Positions 34,784 through 49,086 of a DNA stretch of 64,000 nucleotides are shown here, one piece after another. Positions within the stretch are counted from its first letter, which is position 1, and each line of letters opens with the position of its first letter. The DNA comes from Phycomyces nitens. Taxonomy: Eukaryota; Mucoromycota; Mucoromycetes; Mucorales; Phycomycetaceae. The notes under the pieces are model-generated. The model worked only from the letters and a program-made list of their open reading frames with translations, was not told the DNA's origin and ran no database searches. The DNA lies in NCBI GenBank assembly GCA_022702545.1, contig JAHRBC010000005.1:496001-560000 (forward strand). The letters are read 5' to 3'. A program made the position numbers and the translations under genes.

Positions 34784-35995
34784 GGCGAATTGGAAGGAGA
34801 GGGGACAAAAAGTAAATCCTTGTGCAGCTATTGGCTGATATGCTCTATTTTCGGTCTGTTGGAATCGAACATTGAGTTCTTTTTAGGATGGCTTATTGTT
34901 TTCCCTCTTTAATCTCTATATACATGAATACATATATTCCATCATTTACTTTATTTTTATCGACTGGAATTGGCCGCAAAAAAAGAGGTTGAATGAGATC
35001 AGTAGACTATCGTGATGATGAGCAAGAGGAGACACAGATCCAGGTGGACTAGGCCACACTGGTCTTGGGTTCCCTTGGGTCCCCTTGGGTTCCCTTGGGA
35101 GGCTACAGAGAAGCCTATCATGGTAGATCACAACGAAGAAAAGTCCAAATGAATCCTTTGTATTCTTCTTGGCTGATCTATTTGGGTTACATTTGCGATA
35201 CCATTCAGCAATTAAACCACAGCATAACAAACAGTTGCGCCCAACAGGTTGAATACAGCTACCAAAGGATCCACAGCAGCTGATAATCGCTTGAGATGCT
35301 TATAGAGATATTCTATGTATTGCCTGTAGGTCTTTAGCTCATCTTCTATTCAGATGAACAGCAATATAGAATAAGAAAGTGATTGTAGATCGATTGATCG
35401 TCAATTGTCACACAATCTAGGCGGGGCCACATGTGTATAGAGCGAGCTGTCGATCAGTGGTTAGAGAATAAGGATGATATTGATGTCTTTTCGATAAATA
35501 AAAAAAAAGTATATATACTGCCAATACAGATCTTGTCAGCATACAGAGCGAATAAAAGACAGATATAATCCAATAATCTATTTCCATGCCTTGGAAAACA
35601 AATGAAAAGTGATGGATCCAATAGCTAAAGTCAGTGTCTTTATTCAGGCACTCGGCAAGCTGCCTATCCAGCTTATTCAAAATATATCAAAAACTCCCAT
35701 ATGGCAACCTTTTTTTTTTTGTCAAGAAACATATCGCACCAAGGAAAACTCAGTTGATATTTTGGGATTCAGATTTTTCATAATTCTTATTTTGGAAATA
35801 TGTGATAATGATAAGTTTTTACTTGCTATTTTCGGCATGCTTTATAGCCAATGATATGTAATTGTCAAGCCAGTATCATATTTGGTGATATAAAATCACA
35901 AATCCAAAAAGTATTCCCCAAATGTCTTTTGTCCAATCAAAAAATAAAAAAAAGGCAATAATGTGCAATTTATTTTGGGGATTAACCAGAGATAC
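34784..35995. other. Intergenic region with 10-bp tandem repeat
   Basis: A 1.2 kb spacer with no recognised gene. At 35063-35100 there are four tandem copies of a 10-bp unit (CCCTTGGGT plus one base). The remainder is AT-rich sequence without domain-bearing frames. Confidence 0.5.
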
Positions 35996-38594
35996 TTATG
36001 AATATTCCCGTATAATCAAGGAATCGTTTAGAATAACGTAGCCCCATCCAGCCGTTTGTGCTCTTTAAGAAAATCACTGTCAGTACATGCCCTCACTTTT
36101 GGCAATCAAGAAAGAATACATGTAGACCTACCTTGAATTTGGGGGTGCAGGTGCAACAAGAAACACTCGATTGAAAGACCATCGAGGTCCATTTGATCCG
36201 GTTGCTGGAATATATCAAGGAGTTTTCAATATTAGCCATTGTTTCATTTATGCCAAGCTCAATTAGCATCGTCTCTAAACAAACCTTCCCGGAAATCACC
36301 ATGGACAGTGATAAAGAGAATTAGAGGGTTGGAAGGCGACGGTATCAATACCTGCCATGCGTCTGTTATGGCATTGCCTATCTGAACTACATTGTGGATT
36401 GTGGGTGGCAATAAAAGGAATTTCTTGATAATCTCAGTGTTCCCAAATAAAGTCTGCTTCATGCACCCAACTTGTAATTCATCCCACTTTTGTCAGAAAT
36501 TCCCAGAGTTCTTGTTCTGCTGTTCACAAGTTACCTAGACCCCACCTCTCGTGGGCGGATGATGCACGACTGCAATTGATAGAAAAGGTGGCCTGTTCAC
36601 TGTAAAGATCCACCAGTGCCGCACGGTTCGAATCGAACAATGGAAAATACCTTGGTTTTTTTTTCTTTAGCTTAAACTGCACCTTGATCTATTGTTTATA
36701 AACCTACTTTGACATAAAGTCCTCTGTTGCTTGTCTCGACGAATCCTGGTCAAAGAAGCTTCCTCTTGGTGGAAGCTGTTGTGCCAACATAGGGGGAGCC
36801 ATCATGACTTGCCCACCAGAGATAGGAGTCTGATCCAAGATCTCTACGCTTGGGAAGATCTCCTTGACACCTCTGTAGGGAAATAGTTGAATTGGCTAAT
36901 GAATACATTTGTGGCCAAGACACTTTTCCGATATAGAAAATAAACAGTGGATTACCTGGTGTAGGTCTCCCAATCGTTGTTTGCTTGGATAGGGTTTCCT
37001 AGCAGGAGCAGTTCTTTTAAACAGTTCAATCGAGAGCTGAGACTCTTGAGACTCTTGAATTCAGCAATGTCATTGTCTTGAAGTGAAAGATTGAGAATAC
37101 TGGGAAAGTATTCTGGCAATCGATTGATTGGTGATACGGACCAAAGTGCATTTCTTGCAAATGATATGGTCATCACCTAAATACATGATAGATACTTGGC
37201 ATGAGTTACATGGTTTCTATTCAATTAAAGAAGAGCAATTCGATACTTACTTTGTCTCCAAAAAGTTCCTTTGCTACAGATAGCAGGCGAGTAATAATAA
37301 GACTAACTGGATATTTGGATTTTGGCAGTTCATCAAGGTTGAGGAACCCAGATCCAGGATCCCATCTCTCTTTAAGTAATTCTTCAAGTGCATTAGATCG
37401 GGATTGGGGACCCCTTGGAGGTATATTCATTCGGTTTTGGCCACGTCCAACGTCTTGTCCATTGCCTCCATGGTAGCGTGCAATTGAAATCTTGGAATTC
37501 ATTGTATATTTATGAATTGTTAATATAGCTTTACATGTTAAATACTTTATGATTATATTACCTGCATGTGTCTAAATTCATAATTGTTTAGGCGGCAAAG
37601 TGAGCTTGCCAGCCCTTCATTTTCCAGCACAATAACCATCCCATCAGCTTCGTAAAACACCTAAAGGTTACTTTGTAAGACTCCATGTAGCCATTTTATT
37701 ATTATAGATAGTCGTAGTAATACCTCCTCTGGCTCCCATTGGAATTTGGCTTTGCGCTGAAGAAATGATAATACTTGGTTATCGAGGCCGGCTGGATAAT
37801 TTGAAATCTGTTTCGAGAACAAGCAAAGAGGTTATACTTTATCAATTTGTTTAATATATATGTCTTACCTTGACGGCTGCCTTTCCTGGTGCACTATTCA
37901 AACCAGAAAATAGGGGTTGAGAAATCTGTCCAATTCATAGTTTGTATTCTTACATTGACGCCTGAGTATCCATCTGGATATCTTCATCCATGAACTCTCT
38001 TTTGAATCGAGGCTGCTGTTGGCCCCCACCTCGACCACGGATAGACATCTCTGCTCCAAATGTCTGATAACCTCCACCTCCCCTTCGACGATTGTCTCCA
38101 GAATTTCCTTGATAATAGCCTCTTTCATTCTGATGTCCACCATTATTTCTGTCATATTGACGCCCATTATTTCTATCATATTGGCGGCCACTGTTTCCAT
38201 CGTATTGACGTCCACTGTTTCCATCGTATTGACGTCCACTGTTTCCATCGTATTGACGTCCACCATTTCCGTCATACTGTCGACCACTATTTCCATCGTA
38301 TTGTCGACCACTATTTCCATCGTATTGCCGGCCACTGTTTCCATCATATTGCCGACCACTATTTCCATCGTACTGACGTCCACTATTTCCATCATACTGA
38401 CGTCCACCACGTTGATTATTGTTGTTTCTATAACCGTCATCGTGGGGTCTTCCATGTGTGGGTCCAAGACGTGATGTGATTGAGCCTTGAGGATGATCAT
38501 CGTAGAACGCATCATTATGATCGTTTCTTGTCGAACCTCCTCGACCGCGCCCACCTCTACCCCCACGCCCACGTCCTCTGTAAGAAGATTCCAT
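35996..38594 (-). CDS. mRNA export factor, Mex67/NXF family (paralog 2, RGG N-terminus)
   Basis: The N-terminus MESSYRGRGRGGRGGRGRGG is an RGG box, followed by about eleven RQYDGNSG-type octapeptides and a second basic region. Then comes an RRM-like domain (KISNYPAGLDNQVLSFLQ to GMVIVLENEGLASSL), leucine-rich repeats (FPSILNLSLQDNDI, LNCLKELLLLGNPIQ) and an NTF2-like domain (LFDSNRAALVDLYSEQATF, WSFNRVFLVAPAPPNS, GWGYVILNDSLIIREYS). The reading stops directly after the NTF2 fold, so the FG-nucleoporin-binding UBA/TAP-C domain is absent, as in paralog 1. About ten exons with short introns; exon 1 is complement 37954-38594. The repeat tract is unusual for this family. Confidence 0.88.
38145..38410 (-). 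repeat. 24-bp minisatellite coding for RQYDGNSG repeats
   Basis: About eleven tandem 24-bp units encode the octapeptide RQYDGNSG with variants RQYDGNGG and RQYDRNNG inside the first exon of the second NXF paralog. Units near the 3' end of the coding strand are the most diverged. All three minus-strand and some plus-strand frames stay open across it because the unit length is divisible by three. Confidence 0.9.
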
Positions 38595-40036
38595 CGAGAG
38601 TTGTTATGTATATGAATTTATGCGGGAAGATGGTCTTGACGAATGCAGCTTTGGTAATAAGATGAGATGTTAAGAAATGTCTCTCCACTATAGATCACGC
38701 AGTACTAAAGATGTTTGCACATGTGTATGTGTGTGTGGGATTGTCCTTTTTAGCCTGGATGTAGACATGACCGTCACACCCCCACAAAGACCCTATGATT
38801 ACCAAAAGCATAGGGTGGAGATAATTGAAATATACCAAAATACATGTGGATATATTACTTTATATTGAATGTCATTGTAGCTCTTTTTATGGTCGTGTTG
38901 GTTTGGCCATGTAAGTACTCTTACGCCTGGTTAATAATCAATATAACAAATAGGCACTGAGAGTAGAATATTAAGGGCTGGGTGTGCTTGTATAGAGTCA
39001 TCCAAGGCACAATGCCATGGCAAATCTTGTGAAAAAATACGCGATTTAAAGAGAGAGAGAGAGAGTATACAAGGATCCTTGCAAAAAGGCCCTTTTGGTC
39101 ACCATTATTGATCTAATAAAGAGAATTCCAAGAGCTGCTATTTTATTTTATTACATTTATTTTGTTTTGTTTGGTAAAGCCCAACAATACATTGCATTAT
39201 TCTGGTTATTTAGACTATTTAACCATGTACATCGTCATCATTGTAGGTCTACCCAGCCTTTTTGTATCCTACCAAACCCCCCAATAATTCTATTTAACGC
39301 GTGTTTACTTTTTTTTTTTACCAAAACATTGTGGGGCTGAATACAGAATATGTTTATTTTCATTGTCAATAGGCTTGATCTATAATACTTTTTGGTAGGG
39401 GAGTCATGTAGAGGATGTAGTGTATATAGAAAGGTACTCAATTGGTCTGGTTTGACACTAATGATTCTGGCTAATAATAATAATAATCTTGGGGGCACAA
39501 TGTTTCAATGGACGCGACATTTTCAAAAGACATTATGCTAGGGTATTAAATGTAGAATTTAATATTATAATATCCGATTAGTGGTAGCAAAATACAAAAT
39601 ACAAAATACAACGAGCATATCAGCTACAGTCAATATACCTCCATTATAAATCAGTTTTTTTTTTAAAAAAAAAACACACGAATGCCCTTTACAAAACTTA
39701 TAATAAAGTCGTAGGGACCAGATATATTTGCTACCAGACATCATATTGGAGGTGTCCAGTAAAGTCAAAACGTTGTTCCAAGTCAAACAAACTGTCATGT
39801 ATCCCAACCATATTTTGGAATGGAGTCTTATAAATGTCTACTGAGCCTATTCATCTATTCTCTCTTTTACCCATTACATTGAATAATCCACTTTTTAAGA
39901 ATAGTACTAATAAGACCCAATGCTTGCTTTCTCGGTTAAAAACATGGAGCCACAAGTAAACCAATATATTAACTCTTACAAAAAAACCTCTTTAATATTC
40001 CATTCCAAGCGTGTATTTCTTTTTTTAAAGATTAAA
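38595..40036. other. Intergenic region, no gene recognised
   Basis: A 1.4 kb AT-rich spacer between the NXF paralog 2 start and the WASP 3' end. It contains short (GA)n near 39052-39064 and homopolymer runs near 39660. Frames present show no domains. Confidence 0.5.
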
Positions 40037-42389
40037 TCAAGGATCATCATCCCAATCACTTCCTTCACTATCACTATCATCCGATTCAATAGCCTTTTTA
40101 CGATCCTGAAGTGCTGCCAATAGACTTGTTGCCAGATCATTGGAGCCTGCTCCTGCAGTTGTAGAAGAAGGTTTGGTAGCCTCTACTGGACTGCTACGAT
40201 CATTAACTGCATCACGAGGAGCAGCCTTTAGCGCACTGATACCACCTGCACGTCGAATAGCATCTAAAAGAGCATTTCTTGGCTCACCAGCAACCGGTGG
40301 TTTGGATGGGGCACCAGTTGATGGGCCATTTGGTGGTGGAGGGGGTGGAGGGGGTGGAGGGGGTGGGGGTGCTCCTCCCTGTGGTGGTGGTGGAGGGGGA
40401 GGGGGAGGTGGTGGAGCTCCTCCTTGTTGAGGTGGTGGTGGAGGAGGTGGAGGTGGAGGTGGTGGAGCTCCTCCTTGTTGAGGTGGTGGTGGTGGTGGTG
40501 GGGGAGGAGGAGGGGGTGCTTGGAATGTCTCTGAAGCATCAAAGAACTGTTCGTGCATCGAATCAGCTGGTGAAGGCAGAGCTGGTTGGCTAACAACAGA
40601 TCTTGCCGTAGGGCGTGGGCCAGTAGGTGGCGGTGGCGGTGGAGCACCTCTACCTCTGTTGGGTAATGGAGGCGGAGGAGGTGCAGAAGGACGTGCAGAA
40701 GGACGACCGGAAGGCAGTGGTGGCACAGGGGGTGGCAATGCACGTTGAGGTGGTGATGGTTGAGACTGGACTGGTGGTGGTGGTGGTGGAGGTGGAGGTG
40801 GAGGCTGTGATACAGCATACGTTTCTTCTTGCTCGTATTCATCGCTGTCGTATGCCTGTTGATCTTGTTCATGTGCAGCCTCATAAGTGTTCTCGAAAGA
40901 AGGTGTCGTTGGTTCTGCCATGCGATACGGATTGTTGGATTTTTTAGGTTGGTAACTGCTCTCCGTTGGTGGTGTATAGGTGTGCTCTGTTGGTCTGGTT
41001 TGAGCAGGGGGTGGTATACCACGTGTGGGTGGAGGTGGAGGAAGTGTTGCTGTAGGAGCTGCTCGAGAAGGAAGAGGTGCTCTAGTTGGTGGTGGTGGAA
41101 CATTTCTGTTGATACTGGGGTGAGCAGGAGGAGGTGGAGGAGCTGCTCTGCGAGACGGAGGAGGTGGAGGTGGAGGACGACGACCTGAATGATTTGAATG
41201 TTGGGTTAATGTCAATTTGCTTGACCCATCTCTTCTTTGGATCTCCCTTGAAATAAACAATGCCCTTTTTTTTTACTTACCACCAATTGGAGGGGGTGGA
41301 GGGGGTGCTGTTCGACGAACAGGTGGAGGGGGTGGAGGAGCGGTTCGACCCTTTGCAGAGCTTGCTTGTGGCTGTGCAGGAGCCTCAGGACCACCACGCT
41401 TGTTTACAAAGTCCTTGATAAAGTCTGCATTCTCATTGATTTCATCGGCAGAGATGCCCAAGGACTGCAGCTGGTCAAAAAGACCATTCCATTCGGGATC
41501 TGTGTTTTGGACACTGAAGCCATTCTCTGGAGTGTAGCCAATATGGCCCAAATGTCTATTTCGCCCAAACGGTTGAGTTCAAAATCCATAGCACTTGTCT
41601 AGGGTGCCTAAAATTGAATAGCAAAAAAAAAAGAAACCCCACCTAAAACCAGAGGGCAATCCAATCTGTGTTTTGTCCAGCTTTCCCTTTGGCTTCTTTC
41701 CACTATCTACTATTGCTATCAGACACAATTGACTCGGCCTATCTCTGCCTACATACCCTTCTTCTTCTTCTTTGGAGCAGATGCCTTTACGCTTCCTTCC
41801 CGAGTTCTCACTTTGGAGTAAAATACAGAAGCATCGGTAGTATCGGTAAAAGAGAGTCCAATCATGTATTCCTGTATCCAATAATTCAGCCAGTGTTCTT
41901 CACCCATTTGTTTCTCTTTTTTTTATTATCATTATACACCCCAACAAACGCTACTTACATCGCCAGGAAACGTGTAAAAGAATTGGCTAGACATCTCTAG
42001 CTCAAATCCATCGTAGAGTTCCTGTTCCCAAATAACACCTCTGTTGCCCTGTACAGAAATATTCAGCACAATTTATAATATTCATCTATGAATTGCATAC
42101 CATGAGATCAATAATTCTGAAATACATTGAGCGTTTCTTCTTGTCTTTCAGGAAACAAACGGCTCCCCAGATGTTCGAGTATGCCCATCGATTGGGATTG
42201 GGATATGCTACATAAAGGCGTGCGACAGTTGCTGCATAGATTTTCTATATAGAAATCGCAAGAGAAACCAATGAGTTACTTGCAAGATACGATTCCAGTC
42301 TTGATTGGCAATCAACGGCTTACAGATGTCGGCAAGGCTCGCCTAATCTTATTCTTGTCCTCAGCAGTCGAAAGTGCTAGAGACGGCAT
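40037..42389 (-). CDS. Wiskott-Aldrich syndrome protein homolog (WASP/Las17/Wsp1)
   Basis: The start MPSLALSTAEDKNKIRRALP begins a WH1/EVH1 domain (IYAATVARLYVAYPNPNRWAY, FRIIDLM, WEQELYDGFE, SRQFFYTFPGD). A basic KKKKKG region and a CRIB motif (GHIGYTPENGFSV) follow. A long proline-rich region has many PPPPPP runs, then a WH2-type segment (NALLDAIRRAGGISALK), and an acidic tail with a terminal Trp (SDSEGSDWDDDP). WASP activates Arp2/3-driven actin branching at endocytic sites downstream of Cdc42-type GTPases. Having a CRIB motif, unlike budding-yeast Las17, is consistent with Rho-GTPase control. Several introns in the 5' half; the proline-rich exon is 40037 to about 41180. Confidence 0.92.
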
Positions 42390-42571
42390 GAGTAATAAGA
42401 AGAAAGCACGAGTTTTTTTTTCTTCTTCTTCTCGAATTTGGAAACTAAAGAGCACTTTATAAAAATGACTGAGATTAAATTACCACGTGATTTCAATGCC
42501 GTCATGCAAAGGGCAGTCGTCAGGCGAAAACGCGTACCTTGTTTCTTTCAGTTCCTTATTCCTAGTATCAA
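42390..42571. promoter_or_regulatory. Shared divergent promoter of WASP and PLAA genes
   Basis: Only 182 nt separate the two start codons, which face away from each other. Both promoters and 5' leaders must fit in this stretch, so a bidirectional promoter is likely. No TATA box is evident. Confidence 0.5.
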
Positions 42572-45500
42572 ATGTACCGATTAGAAGCATCTCTACTGGG
42601 TCATGACCAGGACGTACGTTTGTTAAACTTATTGCATTGAGATGATGATCCTGAGACTATGGTACAACAAGAAACTCATACGGTTGCTGCACAGGTTAAA
42701 GCTGTTAGTGCTCTCTCCAACGATCTAGTTATATCAGCCGGACGAGACAAGACTGTCCGTAGCTGGAAACGTACAGGGCCCAATATTTTTGACCTTCAGC
42801 ACACATTCACATTTCATGATCACTTTATCAATGCTCTTGCTACCATTCCTCCTTCCTTGGAGCATCCTAATGGTGAGTTTTTTTTTATATAGATTACAAT
42901 CAACCAACAATCCGAAAGGAATTAGAATCCATTTCTTTTTCCACTCTGAGGATCGTTAGAATTAATTGATATGTAAAAAAAAAAGGTCTGTTTGTATCGG
43001 GTGGATCAGACAAGTTGATCAATATCTGTGATCCCTCCCAGACTGCAGCCCCATTATACACACTGGTTGGACATACCGAGAATGTGTGTGCTTTGACTGT
43101 TGCTCCGAATGGTGATATTGTATCTGGCTCTTGGGATAAGTGAGTTTTTGGAATATATAAATGGCCGAGATAAAGGGTTACTGATGACAGACATCGTAAT
43201 CAGAAAGGCCATTGTGTGGAAGAATTATCAAAAGGCATATGTGCTTGCAGGACACGAGGCTGCAATTTGGGGTGTGCTTGCTTTGGATGACGATGTGATC
43301 TTGACAGGTAAATTCCTTTGGTTTAGATATACGGGGTTTTCTGTATATACAGAAATGCGGAAAATGCCATGGAACAATAATACCAACAATCAATGTAGCC
43401 TCTGCTGATAAGACTATTCGACTGTGGAAGAATGGCAAACAAATCCGTATTATTCGTGGCCACACAGACGTTGTTCGTTTCCTTGCCAGTGTTCCCGGCA
43501 TTGGATTTGTGTCTTCATCCAACGATGGGTAATTCAAGAATTTCTTTTTTTTTTGGTTTCTGGTCTACAAAAAATCGGTATTGATTGTCTATGTTTGTGT
43601 TTAAGAACCCTTCGAGTATGGTCATTGGAAGGAGAATGTTTACAGGAACTACATGGCCATACTTCTTTTGTCTACTCGGTCAGTGTTCTGAGTACTGGTG
43701 AATTTGTATCATCAGGAGAAGACAGAACAGTACGCATCTGGAAAGGTAAAGTTTAAAGCTGGTTTGTGTTTTGTCATGGAAACAAATGTTGACAAGGTTA
43801 TTTAGATGGCGAATGTGTACAGACTCTTCAGCAGCCTTGTATTTCTGTCTGGACTGTGGCAGTTTTGCCCAATGACGATATCGTGGTTGGTGGAAGCGAT
43901 GCTACTGTGCGCCTTTATACCCGTTCGGCTGAACGTTTTGCACTCGCCGAAGACCAAAAGGTATGTTATTAGAGACTTGTAATATCAAGTAACCAGATTA
44001 TATTTGTAGGCTCTCGACGAAGTATTGGCCAGCCAAGCAATTCCTTCGTAAGTTGTTGCGTGATAATTGTGAATACGACACTGAATTATTGTGCAATTTA
44101 TATAGTAACCAGCTCGGGGATGTCAACAAGGATAAGTTGCCTGGACCTGATGCCTTGCTCACTCCTGGAACAAAAGAGGGACAGGTTATTATGGTGAACG
44201 CAGGAAATGGGACTGTAGAGGCACACCAATGGAACTCGGGCACTCAGAGCTGGGCAAAGATTGGCGAGGTTGTGGGTGGTGTAGGATCTGATAAAAAGCA
44301 GATTTATGAGGGTGTCGAGTATGACCATGTATTCGACATTGACATTGGCGGTGGACCCAATGCGATGCTCAAATTGCCGTACAACCTTAACCGTAAGCTT
44401 CTTCTTGTTTTTTTTTACTGCTATTTGTAGCTATAAACCATCTATTTATACTCAAGATGTTGTTTTTATTACTATTATTTAAGAGAACCCGTACGACGCC
44501 GCACAGAAATTTGTCACACGCCATGAACTTTCACAAGGGTACCTTGATCAGATTGCAGACTTCATTACTACCAATACAAAGCCTACAGAGATTGGCCCCA
44601 GCACAACCCAGTACCAGGATCCTTTTACAGGTTAGAATGAATCTATGAATACTGAGCAGGGTAACCATTAGTGCATGTTTTATTATAAGCACTTTTTTAG
44701 TATCCACTGCATCTACAGATCCAATCTATATTGATTAATTGATATTATTTTGTTATGTCCAAAAAGGTGGGAATCGCTACACCCCTGGCCAGCAATCTTC
44801 TCAATATGGTGCTCCATCTACATATTCAGACCCATTTACTGGTAACCATATTAGATTCGGATATTATCAAATTGATTAAATAGTAACAAACGTGCTCTAG
44901 GTGGGTCGTCGTATAGATCTTCCGGCCAGCCCAGCCCTGTTGTACGCTCCCAGGCTATCTTACCCATCGCAAGTGTCTATTCTGTCTGTGCCTAGACACA
45001 ATGCTAAATTATATACATTTTAGAAAACCTATCTGGCCCTCAAGCAAACCAATCTTAGTGCCGTTCAAGCAAAGTTAAGGTCGCTTAATGCCGGAGCCAG
45101 TGAGTCTGTAAAGATGTCTGATGAACAGCTTGGTTTGGTTGCCAAGGCGGTTGAGTTCCTGAGCAGCCCCCAAAGCAAATCTATTGACCCCAAGGGGCTG
45201 GAGATACTTGTAACCATTTGCCAAACCTGGCCTGTTGCCCATCGTTTCCCAGCATTGGATATTCTGCGCCTGTATTGCCTTGCCGCACCTGCTGCCCTTG
45301 CAGCTGCCACCTTGTCCAACCCGGCTGCTTTCTTCCAAAAGGCAGGTGGACTTGACCAGCCTGTGTCCGAAAAGGTTGCTGAAACCAATGCGATGCTGGC
45401 ATACCGTGGACTGTCCAACCTGTTGTTTCCCGAGGGGCGGGAAGCACTGTGGCCAAATCGTGGGATTTTCTTGGATGTCTTGCAGGTCGCAGATGTGTAC

Positions 45501-46011
45501 AAGAGCAAGGCGACCCAGTTGGCTTTGAGTACCTTGGCTGTAAAGTAAGTGGACTGGTTTTGTGAATCTGTATTATAAATCAAGCCAATTAACTTTTTTA
45601 TAGTCTGGCCGTGTTCTTGACGACTCATGGTGATCGTGATGAGGAAGCTGAAATGACATTGATGAGCAGTCTGGTGAAGCTAATCAAGAGTGAAGGTCTT
45701 GATGAAGAGACCTTGTATCGCCTGCTGGTCTCGCTTGGTACCTTGGTAAGTTTTATATCTAAATGTCTTGCAAACACACACACACACAATCTAAATGGCA
45801 AATGAATTGACAGTTGAAGGAATCAAGTACCACTCGTGAGGCTGCAAACATCATGGAACTCAAGGGTGAACTTCAGCGCCTTGTGAGCAGAAAGGGAGTT
45901 GCAGACAGAATTATACGTGTACTAAGTAAGTCTAATGGCCCTAAAAAGAGCACATTTAACAAGAATCTTTCTTTAGATGAAATGGTGGCATTGATGGCAA
46001 TCCAAGTATAA
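42572..46011 (+). CDS. PLAA/Doa1 (Ufd3) ubiquitin-binding Cdc48 cofactor
   Basis: The first exon (42572-42613) encodes MYRLEASLLGHDQD; about thirteen further exons follow. Seven WD40-type blades are recognisable (SAGRDKTVRSWK, VSGGSDKLINIC, VSGSWDK, SADKTIRLWK, SSSNDGTLRVWS, SSGEDRTVRIWK, VVGGSDATVRLY). Then come the PFU domain (GQVIMVNAGNGTVEAHQW, YDHVFDIDIGGG) and the C-terminal helical PUL domain (KTYLALKQTNLSAVQ to RIIRVL). In yeast and animals this protein binds ubiquitin through PFU and Cdc48/p97 through PUL and maintains ubiquitin homeostasis. Intron 44969-45023 requires a GC donor to join LPI to KTYLAL. Confidence 0.92.
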
Positions 46012-46185
46012 ATGCAATAAACATGAAGCTCTAATGGCATCGAGTATCATTAATAATTGAGTAGAGATTTGGTTACGTCTAAAAGAGAGAGGTAACAGTT
46101 ATTCTCCCGATGTAATAAAGATAAAATAAAGATAGTTCAATGAATGTAGTTTTGTGTAAATATAATATAGATAGATTGTAGTCAA

Positions 46186-48314
<2,129 letters not shown>

Positions 48315-48750
48315 TGATCGTAGGATGAATCAGAAGAAATAGAATAGAAAAAGGAGAATGAACGGGATTATGCGGTGTGAAGGCTGAAATGGAGATGTGC
48401 TTTTTAAATGAGATGTATGTATGTATACATGTATTTATATAATATGATTTTTTGTCGTCAGATTTCTTTTTTTTTTTTGGGGGGGTATGTATTGCTACGT
48501 TTATACTACTGTATGAGTGATTCTTGTATGTACATGTATATACAGTAAATATTTGGTAGACTGACGGCTCCTTTTTTTTATGTTTTTGTTTTGTTTGTAT
48601 TTAGGTCTTGATAATCCACAAGCAAGTATTTCTAAAGGTCTTGGGTAGTAAAAGGAAGAAGAAGAGAGAAAGAATATGTATTATCAAAAATCTATAAAAA
48701 ATCCCTCCTATTTTTATTATATTTTTTTATATGTAATAAATATATGTATA

Positions 48751-49047
48751 TTGGCAACGTTGGTGAAACGAAGACAGAGGATGTGGTTATAGGCTTCCTA
48801 GCCACGCTTTTATTCTCAGATTATAATATATAAAATTTTTCTCGTATATTTCTCTCCTTTATACCTTTCGTGTAAGCATCAAGCTTTTGGTGAGCCAACT
48901 GGTGGCAAGAGGAGGGGAAGAAATTATATCTAAATTATGTAATAATATGCCCCTTTTTCTAAAAGAAGCTTTGGAGGTATTCCTTCCATGTTGAACTAGG
49001 GCGGGTAGCCACCACATCCTCTGTCTTCGTTTCACCAACGTTGCCAA
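48751..49047. repeat. Perfect 37-nt inverted repeat with 223-nt spacer
   Basis: The segment 48751-48787, which begins TTGGCAACGTTGGTGAAACG, is repeated exactly in reverse complement at 49011-49047. The spacer has no recognised gene. The right arm ends 39 nt before the start codon of the next gene. It could be a MITE, a foldback element or the outcome of an inverted duplication. No target-site duplication is visible. Confidence 0.9.
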
Positions 49048-49086
49048 ACGACTCTGTTGCTTTCATTCCCCTTATTTTTTTCCATT

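Noticed and set aside
36620..36655. tRNA-like T-loop motif (GGTTCGAATC)
   Set aside because: It lies in the NTF2-like coding exon of NXF paralog 2 and lacks the remaining tRNA arms.
38019..38479. Plus-strand frames of about 140-150 codons over the minisatellite
   Set aside because: The 24-bp unit keeps all frames open. Only the minus-strand frame has an RGG box and splices into the NXF domains.
40140..40947. Long Gly-rich and Val-rich plus-strand frames
   Set aside because: They are antisense shadows of the proline-rich WASP exon.
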